Positions 15,340 to 24,604 are shown, counted from the stretch's first letter. The stretch: DNA of 64,000 nt from Marinobacter litoralis (GCF_003336705.1 NZ_QMDL01000001.1:248001-312000), one strand, 5' to 3'. Made by a program: numbers and translations. The notes: generated by a model not told the origin, from the letters alone.

Positions 15340-16224
15340 ATGCCCCATTGGCTAGTGGACAGTCCAGGATCTGGAGACGGCACCCGGAACGCAGATTTCT
15401 GGCTTGGGCACTTGCGAGCTCAAGGGATAACGGATGTTGAAGTTTGCCATCTGGACGAGCAGGACCAATGGCGCGACAGAGTGTCGAAAGATGATTGCCT
15501 GATGGCTGCTGGTGGTGACGGCACGGTCAATGGTGCCGCTGAAATTTGTATAGACACCGGTGCGGTTCTGGCCGTGTTACCGTCCGGAACCGCCAACGAT
15601 TTTGCCCGTAATTTAAATATTCCGGCAGAACCAGAGCAGGTCGCCCGGCTTGTTGCAGACGGGCCTATTCAACACATTGATGTTGCGGTAGCCGGAGACC
15701 GGATATTTTTGAACGTTGCTCACATAGGGCTCGGAACCTTACCCGCCCGTGAAGCGGATTCACCGACCAAAAAGTGGTTGGGGAAATTCAGCTACGTGGC
15801 CACGCTTGTTCGCCAGATAGGCGAGCAGCGCGGTTTTCATGCCGAAATCCAAACGGATAAGTCGGCCATGAAGGGGCGTTGGTTGTCGGTTGCTGTGGCC
15901 TCCGGCGCGTTTTTTGGTGGCGGCCATGAAATTCCCCAAGCCTCAGCCAACGATGGCCAACTGAATATCATTGCCGTGAAACCGAGGCCGCTGCCGCAGT
16001 TGCTATTTGCGTTTTTGATGGTGCGATTGAATGGTGAGACACCCCGTCGAACCAGTACGGTGGTTCAGGTAACAAGCCCGGTGTGTCAGGTGCTCACACC
16101 GAAGTCTAAACCCGTGACCGTTGATGGTGACGAGGCCGGTACCACGCCCTTTGAGGCGGTCTGTAAAAAAGGAGCGCTACGCGTTATCGGGAGGGAAGTG
16201 GTGAAGGCCGGAAGGGCGGTGTGA
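15340..16224 (+). CDS. Diacylglycerol/lipid-kinase family protein (YegS-like)
   Basis: A 294-residue DAGK catalytic-domain protein. The ATP-binding GGDGTVNGAAE motif lies near residue 65 and LPSGTANDFARNL near 88, both hallmarks of the lipid kinase/sphingosine-kinase fold. The C-terminal beta domain ends with a VTVDGDEAGTTPFE segment. It should phosphorylate a lipid or diacylglycerol at the membrane. The ATG at 15340 follows GGAGGAGG; a GTG just before it at 15337 is equivalent. Confidence 0.9.
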   Translation: MPHWLVDSPGSGDGTRNADFWLGHLRAQGITDVEVCHLDEQDQWRDRVSKDDCLMAAGGDGTVNGAAEICIDTGAVLAVLPSGTANDFARNLNIPAEPEQVARLVADGPIQHIDVAVAGDRIFLNVAHIGLGTLPAREADSPTKKWLGKFSYVATLVRQIGEQRGFHAEIQTDKSAMKGRWLSVAVASGAFFGGGHEIPQASANDGQLNIIAVKPRPLPQLLFAFLMVRLNGETPRRTSTVVQVTSPVCQVLTPKSKPVTVDGDEAGTTPFEAVCKKGALRVIGREVVKAGRAV

Positions 16225-16257
16225 TTCACCCTCCGGCTTTGGATACATGATGGGAGA

Positions 16258-18444
16258 TTACAGGCCGGCGGCTTTCGCTCGAGCGGCATGGAGCTTTTTA
16301 TAGCTCTCGATCATCTTCAGGTGCCTGTCCAAGCCTTCCAGATTCATGCTGGTTTCTTCCAGCCCGTAGAAGCGGACTGAGCCATCGATGGAGCCGACAA
16401 CGGCATCCATAACCTCGTTTCCGAACATCCGGCGGAAGTTGTAGAGGTAATCTTCCAGTTCCAGCTCTTCGTCCAGCGTGGCCTCCAAAGCAGCTTGCAT
16501 GGCCTGATAGAACAGACCGCGCTCTACCGTGTTGTCGTTAAACTGCCGGAACATTTCGACCAGTTCGAGCGCGTCTTCAAGCTCGCCAAGAGCCAGATAA
16601 ATCAGCAGTTTCAGTTCCAGAATGGTGAGTTGGCCCCACACGGTGTTTTCATCAAATTCAATGCCGATCAGGGTAACGATCGTCATGTACACATCCAGCT
16701 CGGCTTCTTCCAGACGCTCGACCAAAGATGCCAGCTGCTCTTCATTCAGGCGGTGCAGGTTGAGGATGTCTTCCCGGAAGGCCAGCGCCATATTGGTGTT
16801 GTCCCATACGAGATCTTCCACCGGATACACCTCAGAGTAACCGGGTACCAGAATCCGGCAAACCGGTGCGCCGAGGTCTTCAAAGACTGCCATATAGCAT
16901 TCCTTGCCCATGTCCGAAATGATGCCAAACAGAGCTTTGGCCTCTTCTTCGTTGGTACCGGAAAAGTCCCATTCCACAAAGTCATAGTCTGACTTGGCAC
17001 TGAAGAAACGCCAGGACACAACACCACTGGAGTCGATGAAGTGCTCCACATAGTTGTTGGGCTCTGTCACCGCCATGGTGTTGAAGGTGGGCGCTGGCAG
17101 GTCGTTCAGACCTTCAAAACTGCGGCCCTGCATCAATTCGGTGAGACTGCGTTCCAGTGCCACCTGGAAACTGGGGTGGGCGCCAAAGCAGGCAAATACG
17201 CCACCGGTTTTCGGGTTCATCACCGTGACCGAGATAACCGGGAATTGCCCGCCCAGTGAAGCGTCTTTGACGAGCACCGGGAAACCTTGCTCCTCCAGCG
17301 CATTCAGCCCTTCCACGATATCCGGGTATTTGGCCAGCACCTCGTCTGGCACGTCCGGAAGGGCGATTTCGTTCTCGATGATTTCTTTCTTGACCGCGCG
17401 CTCGAGGATTTCTGACAGGCATTGAACCTGAGCTTCCTGCAGAGTATTGCCGGCACTCATGCCGTTGCTGAGGAATAGATTCTCGATCAGGTTAGAGGGG
17501 AAATACACGGTTTCCCCATCGGACTGACGCACGTAAGGGATGCTGCAGATACCGCGCTCCGGGGTGCCGGAGTTGGTGTCGAACAGGTGCGTGCCGAGCA
17601 GTTCGCCGTCAGGGTTGTAGATGCCCAGGCAGTAGTCGTCCAGAATGCCTTCAGGCAGCTCGCCTTCGGGGCCCGGCTGGAACCACTTCTCGTTCGGGTA
17701 ATGCACGAACTCGCTGTTGGCCACGTCTTGACCGAAGTACTGATCGTTATAGAAGAAGTTGCAGTTAAGACGCTCGATGAACTCACCCAGTGCTGAAGCC
17801 AATGCGGCTTCCTTGGTGGCACCTTTGCCGTTGGTGAAGCACATGTGGGCAGCGGTATCGCGCACATGCAGCGACCAAACGTGTGGCACAATGTTGCGCC
17901 ATGAAGCGATCTCGATCTTCATGCCCAGGTCCGCAAGAATCCCGGTCATGTTGGCAATGGTCTGCTCCAGGGGCAGGTCTTTGCCTTCGATGTAGGTGCT
18001 GGTGTTGTCGCTTGAGCCAACGTTAAGCAGGGCCTGAGCGTCTTCATCCAGGTTTTCCACCACTTCAATCTGGAAGTCGGGGCCGGTTTGCACCACTTTC
18101 TTCACGGTGCAGCGGTCGATGGAACGGATAATGCCCTGACGGTCTTTGTCGGAAATGTCTTCCGGCAGCTCCACCTGGATTTTGAAGATCTGTTTGTAGC
18201 GGTTTTCCGGGTCTACAATATTGTTCTGGGACAACCGGATGTTGTCGGTAGGAATGTCCCGGGCGTTGCAGTAAACCTTTACAAAGTAAGCGGCACACAT
18301 GGCTGAAGAAGCCAAAAAGTAATCAAACGGGCCGGGTGCCGAACCATCCCCTTTGTAGCGAACGGGTTGGTCTGAGACGACGGTGAAATCGTCGAACTTG
18401 GCCTCAAGCCTCAGGTTGTCGAGATAATTGACTTTGATTTCCAT
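16258..18444 (-). CDS. OsmC-YcaO fusion protein
   Basis: A 728-residue protein. Residues about 1-135 form an OsmC/Ohr-like domain, including DYFLASSAMCAAYFVKVYCNA with a Cys. Residues about 150-560 form a YcaO domain (ATP-dependent amide/thioamide chemistry), with FIERLNCNFFY, LSEILERAVKKEI and SVTVMNPKTGG segments. The last 160 residues are an acidic helical region of the kind seen at the E. coli YcaO C-terminus. E. coli YcaO has been linked to RimO-dependent methylthiolation of ribosomal protein S12. The OsmC domain, which handles peroxides or thiols, suggests a sulfur- or redox-linked role here. Confidence 0.88.
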   Translation of the reverse strand: MEIKVNYLDNLRLEAKFDDFTVVSDQPVRYKGDGSAPGPFDYFLASSAMCAAYFVKVYCNARDIPTDNIRLSQNNIVDPENRYKQIFKIQVELPEDISDKDRQGIIRSIDRCTVKKVVQTGPDFQIEVVENLDEDAQALLNVGSSDNTSTYIEGKDLPLEQTIANMTGILADLGMKIEIASWRNIVPHVWSLHVRDTAAHMCFTNGKGATKEAALASALGEFIERLNCNFFYNDQYFGQDVANSEFVHYPNEKWFQPGPEGELPEGILDDYCLGIYNPDGELLGTHLFDTNSGTPERGICSIPYVRQSDGETVYFPSNLIENLFLSNGMSAGNTLQEAQVQCLSEILERAVKKEIIENEIALPDVPDEVLAKYPDIVEGLNALEEQGFPVLVKDASLGGQFPVISVTVMNPKTGGVFACFGAHPSFQVALERSLTELMQGRSFEGLNDLPAPTFNTMAVTEPNNYVEHFIDSSGVVSWRFFSAKSDYDFVEWDFSGTNEEEAKALFGIISDMGKECYMAVFEDLGAPVCRILVPGYSEVYPVEDLVWDNTNMALAFREDILNLHRLNEEQLASLVERLEEAELDVYMTIVTLIGIEFDENTVWGQLTILELKLLIYLALGELEDALELVEMFRQFNDNTVERGLFYQAMQAALEATLDEELELEDYLYNFRRMFGNEVMDAVVGSIDGSVRFYGLEETSMNLEGLDRHLKMIESYKKLHAARAKAAGL

Positions 18445-18468
18445 GGGCAGCTTACCGGATTCAGAAAT

Positions 18469-18696
18469 ATGAGCAGTTTACGCGGAATTGACGAGGTTAT
18501 CCCCGATGCGCGGGATGGTCTCACAAAAACAGAGAGGACGATACTCTACGTCCTCAGCGAAACCCAAAAGGAACTGGGTGGGCGCAACGTGCCCACAGTG
18601 ATGCTTTACGGCCGGGTGCTCGAATACGTGAACATTAGCGAGCAGGAATTGCATTTGTATTTGGACCGCCTAGGGGTGAAAGGCGACGGGCGCTAA
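18469..18696 (+). CDS. Conserved small hypothetical protein
   Basis: A 75-residue, mainly helical soluble protein (TKTERTILYVLSETQKEL and LYGRVLEYVNISEQELHLYL segments) that has the feel of a winged-helix or short DNA-binding domain but matches no family I recognise. It is divergent from the OsmC-YcaO gene (24-base gap) and ends one base before the convergent Usp gene. The tight packing and clean codon pattern support it as real. Confidence 0.6.
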   Translation: MSSLRGIDEVIPDARDGLTKTERTILYVLSETQKELGGRNVPTVMLYGRVLEYVNISEQELHLYLDRLGVKGDGR

Positions 18697-18697
18697 C

Positions 18698-19117
18698 TCA
18701 GCGCACCACGAACACCGATATTTTGCTGTGCTTGACGATCTCTGCCGCGTTAGAGCGTAGCAGGTGCAAAGCATCGCCAATTCCCGGCGGGTGTGACGCC
18801 ATAACCACCAAATCGGTACTCGTGTCTTTTATGGCACCGAGCAACTTGTCATCCAGTTCAACGGCCGTGTCGACAGACTCCAGTACTTTCGCGTAGGTCT
18901 GAATACCGTGTGATTTACCTTGTTCCTCGGCGAATGCTTGCAGCTTGTCTGCCAGTTCTTTCGGATTATGCGCGGCAGCACCGGGCGTGCTGTTCGTCAC
19001 GGTCACGTAACAAAGCCTTGCCCCATAGTGCTTGGCCATATCGATGGCTGTATTGAGCGTTTTCGCCATCTGGTCCAGGCGCGCCAGATCAACAGGAACA
19101 AGAATGTTCTTGTACAT
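18698..19117 (-). CDS. Universal stress protein (UspA family)
   Basis: A 139-residue single-domain Usp: MYKNILVPVDLA start, DLVVMASHPPGIGDALHLLRSNAAEIVKHS in place of the G2xG9xG(S/T) ATP motif, and a KISVFVVR end. The glycine pattern is weakened (SHPPGIG), so ATP binding is uncertain. Expression would be expected under growth arrest or stress. AGGAGAT lies upstream of the start. Confidence 0.88.
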   Translation of the reverse strand: MYKNILVPVDLARLDQMAKTLNTAIDMAKHYGARLCYVTVTNSTPGAAAHNPKELADKLQAFAEEQGKSHGIQTYAKVLESVDTAVELDDKLLGAIKDTSTDLVVMASHPPGIGDALHLLRSNAAEIVKHSKISVFVVR

Positions 19118-19308
19118 GATCTAATCTCCTTCTGTTCAAAAAATGAACTATTGATAGTGAGTCTGGACCATGATCTCCGTTAACCGCAAGTTTGAAGGGC
19201 GTTCCCTAGAAACTCGTTTCAAGGTAATGTGCGTGCTACCGAATACAGAGCTGAATATCAGCCAGTAATAAAAATATCTTAGGGACATACCTTTAAAGGA
19301 GTCACACC

Positions 19309-20163
19309 GTGTCGGAACTCGCCACCTACGAAAGTTTTAATGTCGAAGTCAAAGACCACGTTGCGCACGTGCAGTTCAGCCGCCCTGAGGCCATGAACTC
19401 CATGAATAAAGCGTTCTGGTTGGAGCTGCCTCGCTGCGTGCAGGATATTGAAGCCAACACCAACGCCCGGGTTATTGTTATTTCCTCTACTGGTAAGCAT
19501 TTCTCTGCGGGCATGGATCTGGCGGTTTTCTCGGATCCGAAATCGGTACCTATGAGCGGTGACCCCGGCCGCATGGCGGAGAACCTGCGCCGTGTCGTAC
19601 TCCAATTGCAAGACACACTGACATCTCTGGAAAAAGTGCGTTTGCCCGTGTTGGCGGCCGTTCACGGTGGTTGCATTGGTGGCGCGTTGGATTTGGTCTG
19701 TGCAGCGGACAGCCGCTATTGCACCAAAGATGCCTATTTCACCATTAAAGAAACCGAGCTGGGCATGACGGCAGACGTAGGTACGCTGCAGCGCTTGCCG
19801 AAGCTGATGCCGGAAGGCGTGGTGCGCGAACTGGCTTACACCGGCCGGAAATTTGGTGCCGAAGAAGCCCAGCGTCTTGGCTTTGTGAATAGTGTGTATG
19901 ACTCTCAGGAAGAAATGGTGGAGGCTGTGCTGGCGATTGCCGCACAAATTGCTGCCAACTCCCCGCTGGCGGTTACCGGCTGCAAAGAAATGCTGAACTT
20001 CAGCCGTGACCACAGCGTCGAAGACAGCCTGAAGTACATGGCAACCTGGCAGGCCGGTATGTTCCGCCCAACCGACATGATGAAGACCTTCCAGGCCAAG
20101 GCCCAAAAGCAGGCTCCCGCCTACGACGACCTGTTCCCGATCAAGGATCTGTTCTCCAACTGA
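19309..20163 (+). CDS. Crotonase family, probable dienoyl-CoA isomerase
   Basis: A 284-residue crotonase-fold enzyme. The oxyanion-hole segments STGKHFSAGMDL and HGGCIGGALDLVCA are intact. KETELGMTADVGTLQRLPKL is the signature of delta(3,5)-delta(2,4)-dienoyl-CoA isomerase (ECH1-like), with the acidic residues used in 1,5-proton transfer. It would handle unsaturated fatty acids in beta-oxidation. The start is GTG at 19309 after AAAGGAG. It is followed after three bases by the CPBP protease gene. Confidence 0.88.
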   Translation: MSELATYESFNVEVKDHVAHVQFSRPEAMNSMNKAFWLELPRCVQDIEANTNARVIVISSTGKHFSAGMDLAVFSDPKSVPMSGDPGRMAENLRRVVLQLQDTLTSLEKVRLPVLAAVHGGCIGGALDLVCAADSRYCTKDAYFTIKETELGMTADVGTLQRLPKLMPEGVVRELAYTGRKFGAEEAQRLGFVNSVYDSQEEMVEAVLAIAAQIAANSPLAVTGCKEMLNFSRDHSVEDSLKYMATWQAGMFRPTDMMKTFQAKAQKQAPAYDDLFPIKDLFSN

Positions 20164-20166
20164 TTT

Positions 20167-20751
20167 ATGAGTCAACGCCAGAGACCCACTATTTCGCCCG
20201 TCACCGCCCTGTTATTTCAGGGCGGTATCGGTGTAGTGGGCGCCTTGGCGCTCTGGTTGTTTGATATCCCGCTATTAACCGGCGAGCTAGGATTGGCTAA
20301 GGCGCTGATTTACGGCGGTGTCGGTGCCGCGATCACCTATCTGTTGCTGTTGCAGCTGACTAAACTTACCTGGCTGTTTCCGGATAATCTCAGTGATCAG
20401 ATGCAGGCTTTGTACGAGTTTGCGGCCAGTTACCGTTGGCCAGCACTGGTGTTGTTGTCGTTACTGGCCGGTGTCGGGGAAGAGTTGTTATTTAGAGGCG
20501 CTATCCAAGGCTGGTTGCTGCAGAACACCGGACCTTGGACCGCAGTGATTGCCGCGTCACTGCTGTTCGGCTTGGTGCACTACGTTTCTTTAACGTACTT
20601 CGTGATGGCCACAGGGTTGGGCCTGATCTTGGGCACCGGTTATCAGATCAGTGGGAGTATGGCTATGGTCATGGTTTGGCATGCCATTTACGATATGCTC
20701 GCCTTGTATTTCTTGTTGAATTACCCCTCATGGTTCGGTGTTCGCCGATAA
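20167..20751 (+). CDS. CPBP-family intramembrane metalloprotease
   Basis: A 194-residue polytopic membrane protein of the CAAX protease/bacteriocin-processing type. The catalytic EELLFRG begins at residue 105, with FGLVHY and HAIYDML supplying the later His residues. Five or so hydrophobic segments surround them. It lies three bases after the isomerase gene and may be co-transcribed, although no functional link is evident. The substrate is unknown. Confidence 0.85.
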   Translation: MSQRQRPTISPVTALLFQGGIGVVGALALWLFDIPLLTGELGLAKALIYGGVGAAITYLLLLQLTKLTWLFPDNLSDQMQALYEFAASYRWPALVLLSLLAGVGEELLFRGAIQGWLLQNTGPWTAVIAASLLFGLVHYVSLTYFVMATGLGLILGTGYQISGSMAMVMVWHAIYDMLALYFLLNYPSWFGVRR

Positions 20752-20783
20752 TCTCTTTTGACTCGAGACGGTAGAGATAACCT

Positions 20784-21392
20784 GTGTTTGAAAGCTATGT
20801 AACCGGTTTGTTAGTGGGTGGTGGCCTGATCGTGGCCATTGGCGCCCAGAATGCGTATGTGCTCAGCCAGTCCATTCGCCGGGAACATCATTGGTGGTCT
20901 GCCGGGGTGTGCATGATCTCGGATATTGTGCTGTTTACTTTAGGAATGTTCGGTGTATCGGCTGCGTTGACCGCCATGCCACAAGGGCTGGAAATTCTTC
21001 GTTGGTTGGGTGTGGTGTTTTTAGGCTGGCTGGCGGTTCAGGCCTTTATTCGGGTTATCTGGGGCCGGGGAGCGTTGACGGCAAAGCAGCAACAGCGGCG
21101 TAGCTTGAAAGGCGTGTTGCTGACCACGCTGGCGGTTACCTTGCTGAATCCTCAAGTCTATCTGGATACCTTGCTGCTGGTTCCGGCGGTAGGCGCTCAG
21201 CAGCAAAGTACCACTGGCTTTTTACTGGGGGCAAGCAGTGCGTCGGTGTTGTGGTTTGGTGGGCTGGCTTGGTTCGGATCGTCGATGGCGCCCGTGCTAT
21301 CTCGCCCGAAGGTGTGGCGGATTATTGATGGTTTGATCGGCTTGATGATGCTGACGATTGCGCTGAAGCTCGCGCTGGTTGGGCTGGAATAA
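20784..21392 (+). CDS. LysE/ArgO-type amino-acid exporter
   Basis: A 202-residue protein with about six transmembrane helices. GGGLIVAIGAQNAYVLSQSI near the N-terminus and NPQVYLDTLLLVPAVGAQ in the middle are characteristic of ArgO/LysE. It probably exports arginine, lysine or analogues. The start is GTG at 20784. No LysG/ArgP-type regulator gene lies beside it. Confidence 0.9.
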   Translation: MFESYVTGLLVGGGLIVAIGAQNAYVLSQSIRREHHWWSAGVCMISDIVLFTLGMFGVSAALTAMPQGLEILRWLGVVFLGWLAVQAFIRVIWGRGALTAKQQQRRSLKGVLLTTLAVTLLNPQVYLDTLLLVPAVGAQQQSTTGFLLGASSASVLWFGGLAWFGSSMAPVLSRPKVWRIIDGLIGLMMLTIALKLALVGLE

Positions 21393-21493
21393 TTCAAACA
21401 GTTGTATGAAATTAGGTTGAGTCTTCGATTATCTTGCAGGAAGATAGCGCGCTTCAAAACGCCTGCAAGACTCTTAATACGTCGAGGAACCCT

Positions 21494-21979
21494 ATGAATT
21501 CAACGATTCGCCGCTGGTTTGCCAGTGCCAGCTCGATGCGCCACGTGATGAATACCTTTGCTCCCTACTTGGGTGCGGGCATCAAAGCCACCCATATTGC
21601 GGATGATTTCTCCACAGCCACGGTTGAAATGAAACAGCGTTGGTACAACACCAACTACGTAGGGACCCACTTTGGTGGCTCGCTTTACAGCATGGTGGAT
21701 CCCATGTACATGCTGCTGCTCATGCGCAAATTGGGCAACGACTATGTGGTGTGGGACAAAGCGGCGAGCATCGAATTTGTCAGGCCGGGCAAGGGCCGTG
21801 TAACGGCTCACTTTGAACTGACAGAAGAGCGGCTGGAGGAAATCCGGCAAGCAACCGCAGGCGGTGATAAATACCTGCCGGAGTGGACACTGGATATTGT
21901 TGATGAATCCGGTGAGGTTGTCGCCAAAGTGAATAAAGTTTTATACGTTCGGAAGAAAAAAGCCCGGGCCAATAGCTGA
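21494..21979 (+). CDS. DUF4442 hot-dog-fold thioesterase-like protein
   Basis: A 161-residue hot-dog-fold protein with [21 protein letters not shown] as the core motif, as in DUF4442/PaaI-like thioesterases. It would act on acyl-CoA or acyl-carrier thioesters, but the substrate is unknown. The ATG at 21494 is chosen; a start at 21434 adds 20 non-conserved residues. The last codons lie within a hairpin that serves as terminator for the opposite gene. Confidence 0.8.
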   Translation: MNSTIRRWFASASSMRHVMNTFAPYLGAGIKATHIADDFSTATVEMKQRWYNTNYVGTHFGGSLYSMVDPMYMLLLMRKLGNDYVVWDKAASIEFVRPGKGRVTAHFELTEERLEEIRQATAGGDKYLPEWTLDIVDESGEVVAKVNKVLYVRKKKARANS

Positions 21980-21988
21980 TCCGGGCTT
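21953..21988 (-). terminator. Rho-independent terminator of the esterase gene, inside the DUF4442 3' end
   Basis: On the minus strand, AAGCCCGG (complement of 21981-21988) pairs with CCGGGCTT (complement of 21960-21967) and is followed by a run of T (complement of 21955-21961), a textbook intrinsic terminator. It overlaps the last codons of the DUF4442 gene. Confidence 0.75.
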
Positions 21989-22007
21989 GTCGGTTACCAA
22001 AGGTTGG

Positions 22008-23063
22008 CTAGTCAGAGCGAGCTTCGACCCGCTCCAGGAAGCGTGCGATATCTTCGAACGCTTCCTCGGCCTGGGGTAACAGCGGGGTGAATATCTGCCA
22101 GACATGAACCATGTTCTGCCAGGTATGAAGTTCCACTGGTGACCCTTCCGCTTTTGCCTTGGCGGCGTATCGAGACGCATTATCCAACAGCATTTCGGTG
22201 GTGCTGGCATGAATCAGGGTAGGGGGGAGATTCGCAAGGTTCCCTCGCAGCGGAGACGCCACCGGGTTGGTCGGAGACAACCGGAACGCAGCCAGTGTGC
22301 CCCACCAGATAACCGGCAGCGGTACTTTTGAAAGCCCGCCAAATATTGGCCCTAGCATGGCATCGCTTCGGATGTTGTCACGATTGCTGGGGGCCGTCAG
22401 TGTCAGGTCTGTGGATGGAGACAGGGCGACCGCCGCGTCTGCCTGGCGTAAACCGCTATCACGTAACCAAGCGATCAAGGACAGGGTGTGACTGCCGCCG
22501 GCAGAATCCCCGGCCACAACCATAAACTCAGCTTCGGATTCGCCCTCGGGGCCATGGTGAAGAAGCCAGGTATAGGCTTCGCGACAGTCGATGATGCCGT
22601 CCATAAAGCGATGCTCGGGCATTAATCGATAATCCACAGCAAACACGGCGGCATTGGCAACTTGGGAGAATCGGTTGGTCACCGCGCGATGGCTGGTCGG
22701 GCTGCCAACGGACCATGCGCCGCCGTGAATGTAGAGTACTCTGCGTTGGGTGTTCACCCCCGGCGCAATCACCCACTCACCTTTCGGCAGCGTGCATGGG
22801 CGAAGCTCAGACTCGATTTCTGCCTCTGCGCCCAAACGATCAAAGTGTTGACGCACTGCCGCTAATCTGGCTTTGCCTTTAAGCCCTTTGGACGCACGGC
22901 CCATCTCTTTTAGACGTGAAAGCACTTCATCGTGGGCGGGGTGAGGGGTGACTTCATTAACAGCCCATTCGTTGCCGTCAAAGTGGGAAAGATCCTGAAC
23001 CCGAAATATCAGGAAGGTGGCAACAACAAGCAGTACAACGATGGCGAGAAAGATCCAAAGCAT
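22008..23063 (-). CDS. Alpha/beta hydrolase, HSL family, membrane-anchored
   Basis: A 351-residue hormone-sensitive-lipase-type esterase. An N-terminal hydrophobic helix (residues 2-20) anchors it. The oxyanion motif YIHGGAW lies near residue 111, the nucleophile elbow is GDSAGG, the acid is probably the Asp in TEMLLDNASRY, and the His is in NMVHVWQ. It hydrolyses short- to medium-chain esters or lipids, with no specific substrate visible. Confidence 0.88.
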   Translation of the reverse strand: MLWIFLAIVVLLVVATFLIFRVQDLSHFDGNEWAVNEVTPHPAHDEVLSRLKEMGRASKGLKGKARLAAVRQHFDRLGAEAEIESELRPCTLPKGEWVIAPGVNTQRRVLYIHGGAWSVGSPTSHRAVTNRFSQVANAAVFAVDYRLMPEHRFMDGIIDCREAYTWLLHHGPEGESEAEFMVVAGDSAGGSHTLSLIAWLRDSGLRQADAAVALSPSTDLTLTAPSNRDNIRSDAMLGPIFGGLSKVPLPVIWWGTLAAFRLSPTNPVASPLRGNLANLPPTLIHASTTEMLLDNASRYAAKAKAEGSPVELHTWQNMVHVWQIFTPLLPQAEEAFEDIARFLERVEARSD

Positions 23064-23188
23064 GGGCGTTCCTTTATGAGTGCCTCGTTTTGCGATGCAT
23101 ATTATGCTGGCGTTATGTTCTTATGATGGCAACTATTTCAGAGTGACGATGGTTTGCCATTGGCTCAATTGCCTACAGGAGGCCAGGT

Positions 23189-23722
23189 ATGCCGAAGGTG
23201 TTTTTCGGTGTTGAGATTGCGCCGGACATCAAGCAGCGCTTGTTGAATGTTCAGGCGCCGATTCAGTGTGCAGGCTGGCAGAGTAGCGAGCAACTGCATC
23301 TGACGTTGGTGTTTTTAGGCAATGTGCCAGAGGGTACCGTTCCCGGTTTGTTTGACTCGGCAGGCTCTGTCTCGGCAGAGCCATTTGAATTAGCCGTCCG
23401 TGGGTTGGGGTGTTTCGGTTCACCAGAACGGCCGAGCATCCTCTGGGCGGGTGTCTGTCCGGAAACTCCCGTGGTTTCGCTGCACCGGCAATTATTGGAG
23501 ACATTGGTCGCAGCGGGTGTCCGTGTAGACCACCATAATTTTAAGCCCCACATTACATTGAGCCGTTTCGGACGGGGTGCTGGTTCGGTCCAGCGTTTGA
23601 TGGAGGAAAAAAGTGAAGAAAGCTTCGGTACTATGGCCGTAAACGCGTTCGTTTTATATGAAAGTACCCAAGGGCCAAACGGTTCGGTTTACACCGTATT
23701 GAAACGATTCCCCCTGAATTAA
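23189..23722 (+). CDS. thpR: RNA 2',3'-cyclic phosphodiesterase (LigT/ThpR)
   Basis: A 177-residue 2H phosphoesterase with the paired catalytic motifs HLTL (in LHLTLVFLG) and HITL (in PHITLSRFG). It opens 2',3'-cyclic phosphates on RNA ends or acts on related cyclic phosphates. GGAGG precedes the ATG. The length and motif spacing are normal. Confidence 0.92.
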   Translation: MPKVFFGVEIAPDIKQRLLNVQAPIQCAGWQSSEQLHLTLVFLGNVPEGTVPGLFDSAGSVSAEPFELAVRGLGCFGSPERPSILWAGVCPETPVVSLHRQLLETLVAAGVRVDHHNFKPHITLSRFGRGAGSVQRLMEEKSEESFGTMAVNAFVLYESTQGPNGSVYTVLKRFPLN

Positions 23723-23724
23723 AG

Positions 23725-23747
23725 AGGGCTCGGGAAAGCCGAGCCCT
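23725..23747. terminator. Bidirectional hairpin terminator
   Basis: AGGGCTCGG (23725-23733) pairs perfectly with CCGAGCCCT (23739-23747) around GAAAG. It sits between the converging thpR and the exported-protein gene at 23759. Confidence 0.75.
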
Positions 23748-23758
23748 TCGATACGGTC

Positions 23759-24604
23759 TTAGTGGCCGTAAATGCGCATCGTGGTGTTCTCAACCACAAG
23801 ATTGTCGAGCATAACGGAGCCGATAGAGGTTCCGCCAACCAGAACATCACCAATCGACATGTCGGCCGCAAAGGTATTCAGATCGATCGCCAGAGCATCC
23901 TGAGAGGGATCAGCCAAGCGAGTGGACTTGTACACGTCCATGTCGATGTTGGCACCCAGCGTCAGAACGCTAGGATTCGCTGCAGAGCCATCGAGCTTGG
24001 TGCCCATGTAGTCTGCACCCGTCATTTTCAGGTCACGGATGCCTAATGCCAGGAAGTCGACATCTACGTCAAGGTCTGAAATACCCACTTGGGTTTGTAG
24101 ATTGAGTTTGTCGGTTGCGGTATCGATGCGAATACCCACCTTGGTAAATGCACCCACCATGCTGAAGTTGCTTGCGAGCAGCGTGGAATCGGTAGCCCCT
24201 TGCAGCGACCAGTTACCAGTGCTTACGCCAAAGTCGATAGGTGCCGCGGTGATGGGCCAGATGTTGATGATGGCGTCGCCGTCAGCGGCAATATCGATGT
24301 CGATTTTGATGTTGTCAATCAGGTCGTTGGCACCACCGAACAAGACGTCGCGGAAATCGGTGATTTCCTCGAACAGGTCCGTACGATTGGCACCACCAAT
24401 CTTGATGTCTTTGATGGAGAACGAGCCTTCATCGGTGTAGATGAACTCGTCGATGGAGAGTTTTGTTTCCAGCTCAATGGTGACACCGGCCTGGCCGGTC
24501 ACGTTGCTCATGTGAACGTCTTCGAGTGGCTTGAGGTCAGCTTGGGCAGCCAACGGGAGCCCGGCGACAGCCAGCACTAACGCGGTTTTTTTCAGGCTTT
24601 TCAT
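23759..24604 (-). CDS. Exported DUF6160-like beta-rich protein
   Basis: A 281-residue protein with a clear signal peptide (MKSLKKTALVLAVAGLPLAAQA) and then LKPLEDVHMSNVTGQAGVTI, the start seen in proteins annotated DUF6160 or as FilA-like pilus-system proteins. The rest is beta-strand-rich, Asp/Thr/Gly-rich and without cysteines, fitting a surface or outer-membrane-associated role. It follows the 24719 gene on the same strand, 114 bases downstream, and may be co-regulated with it. The function is not established. Confidence 0.65.
   Translation of the reverse strand: MKSLKKTALVLAVAGLPLAAQADLKPLEDVHMSNVTGQAGVTIELETKLSIDEFIYTDEGSFSIKDIKIGGANRTDLFEEITDFRDVLFGGANDLIDNIKIDIDIAADGDAIINIWPITAAPIDFGVSTGNWSLQGATDSTLLASNFSMVGAFTKVGIRIDTATDKLNLQTQVGISDLDVDVDFLALGIRDLKMTGADYMGTKLDGSAANPSVLTLGANIDMDVYKSTRLADPSQDALAIDLNTFAADMSIGDVLVGGTSIGSVMLDNLVVENTTMRIYGH

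Noticed and set aside
19279..20175. A 298-codon open frame on the minus strand
   Set aside because: It is the complement of the dienoyl-CoA isomerase gene, whose plus-strand product has complete crotonase motifs.
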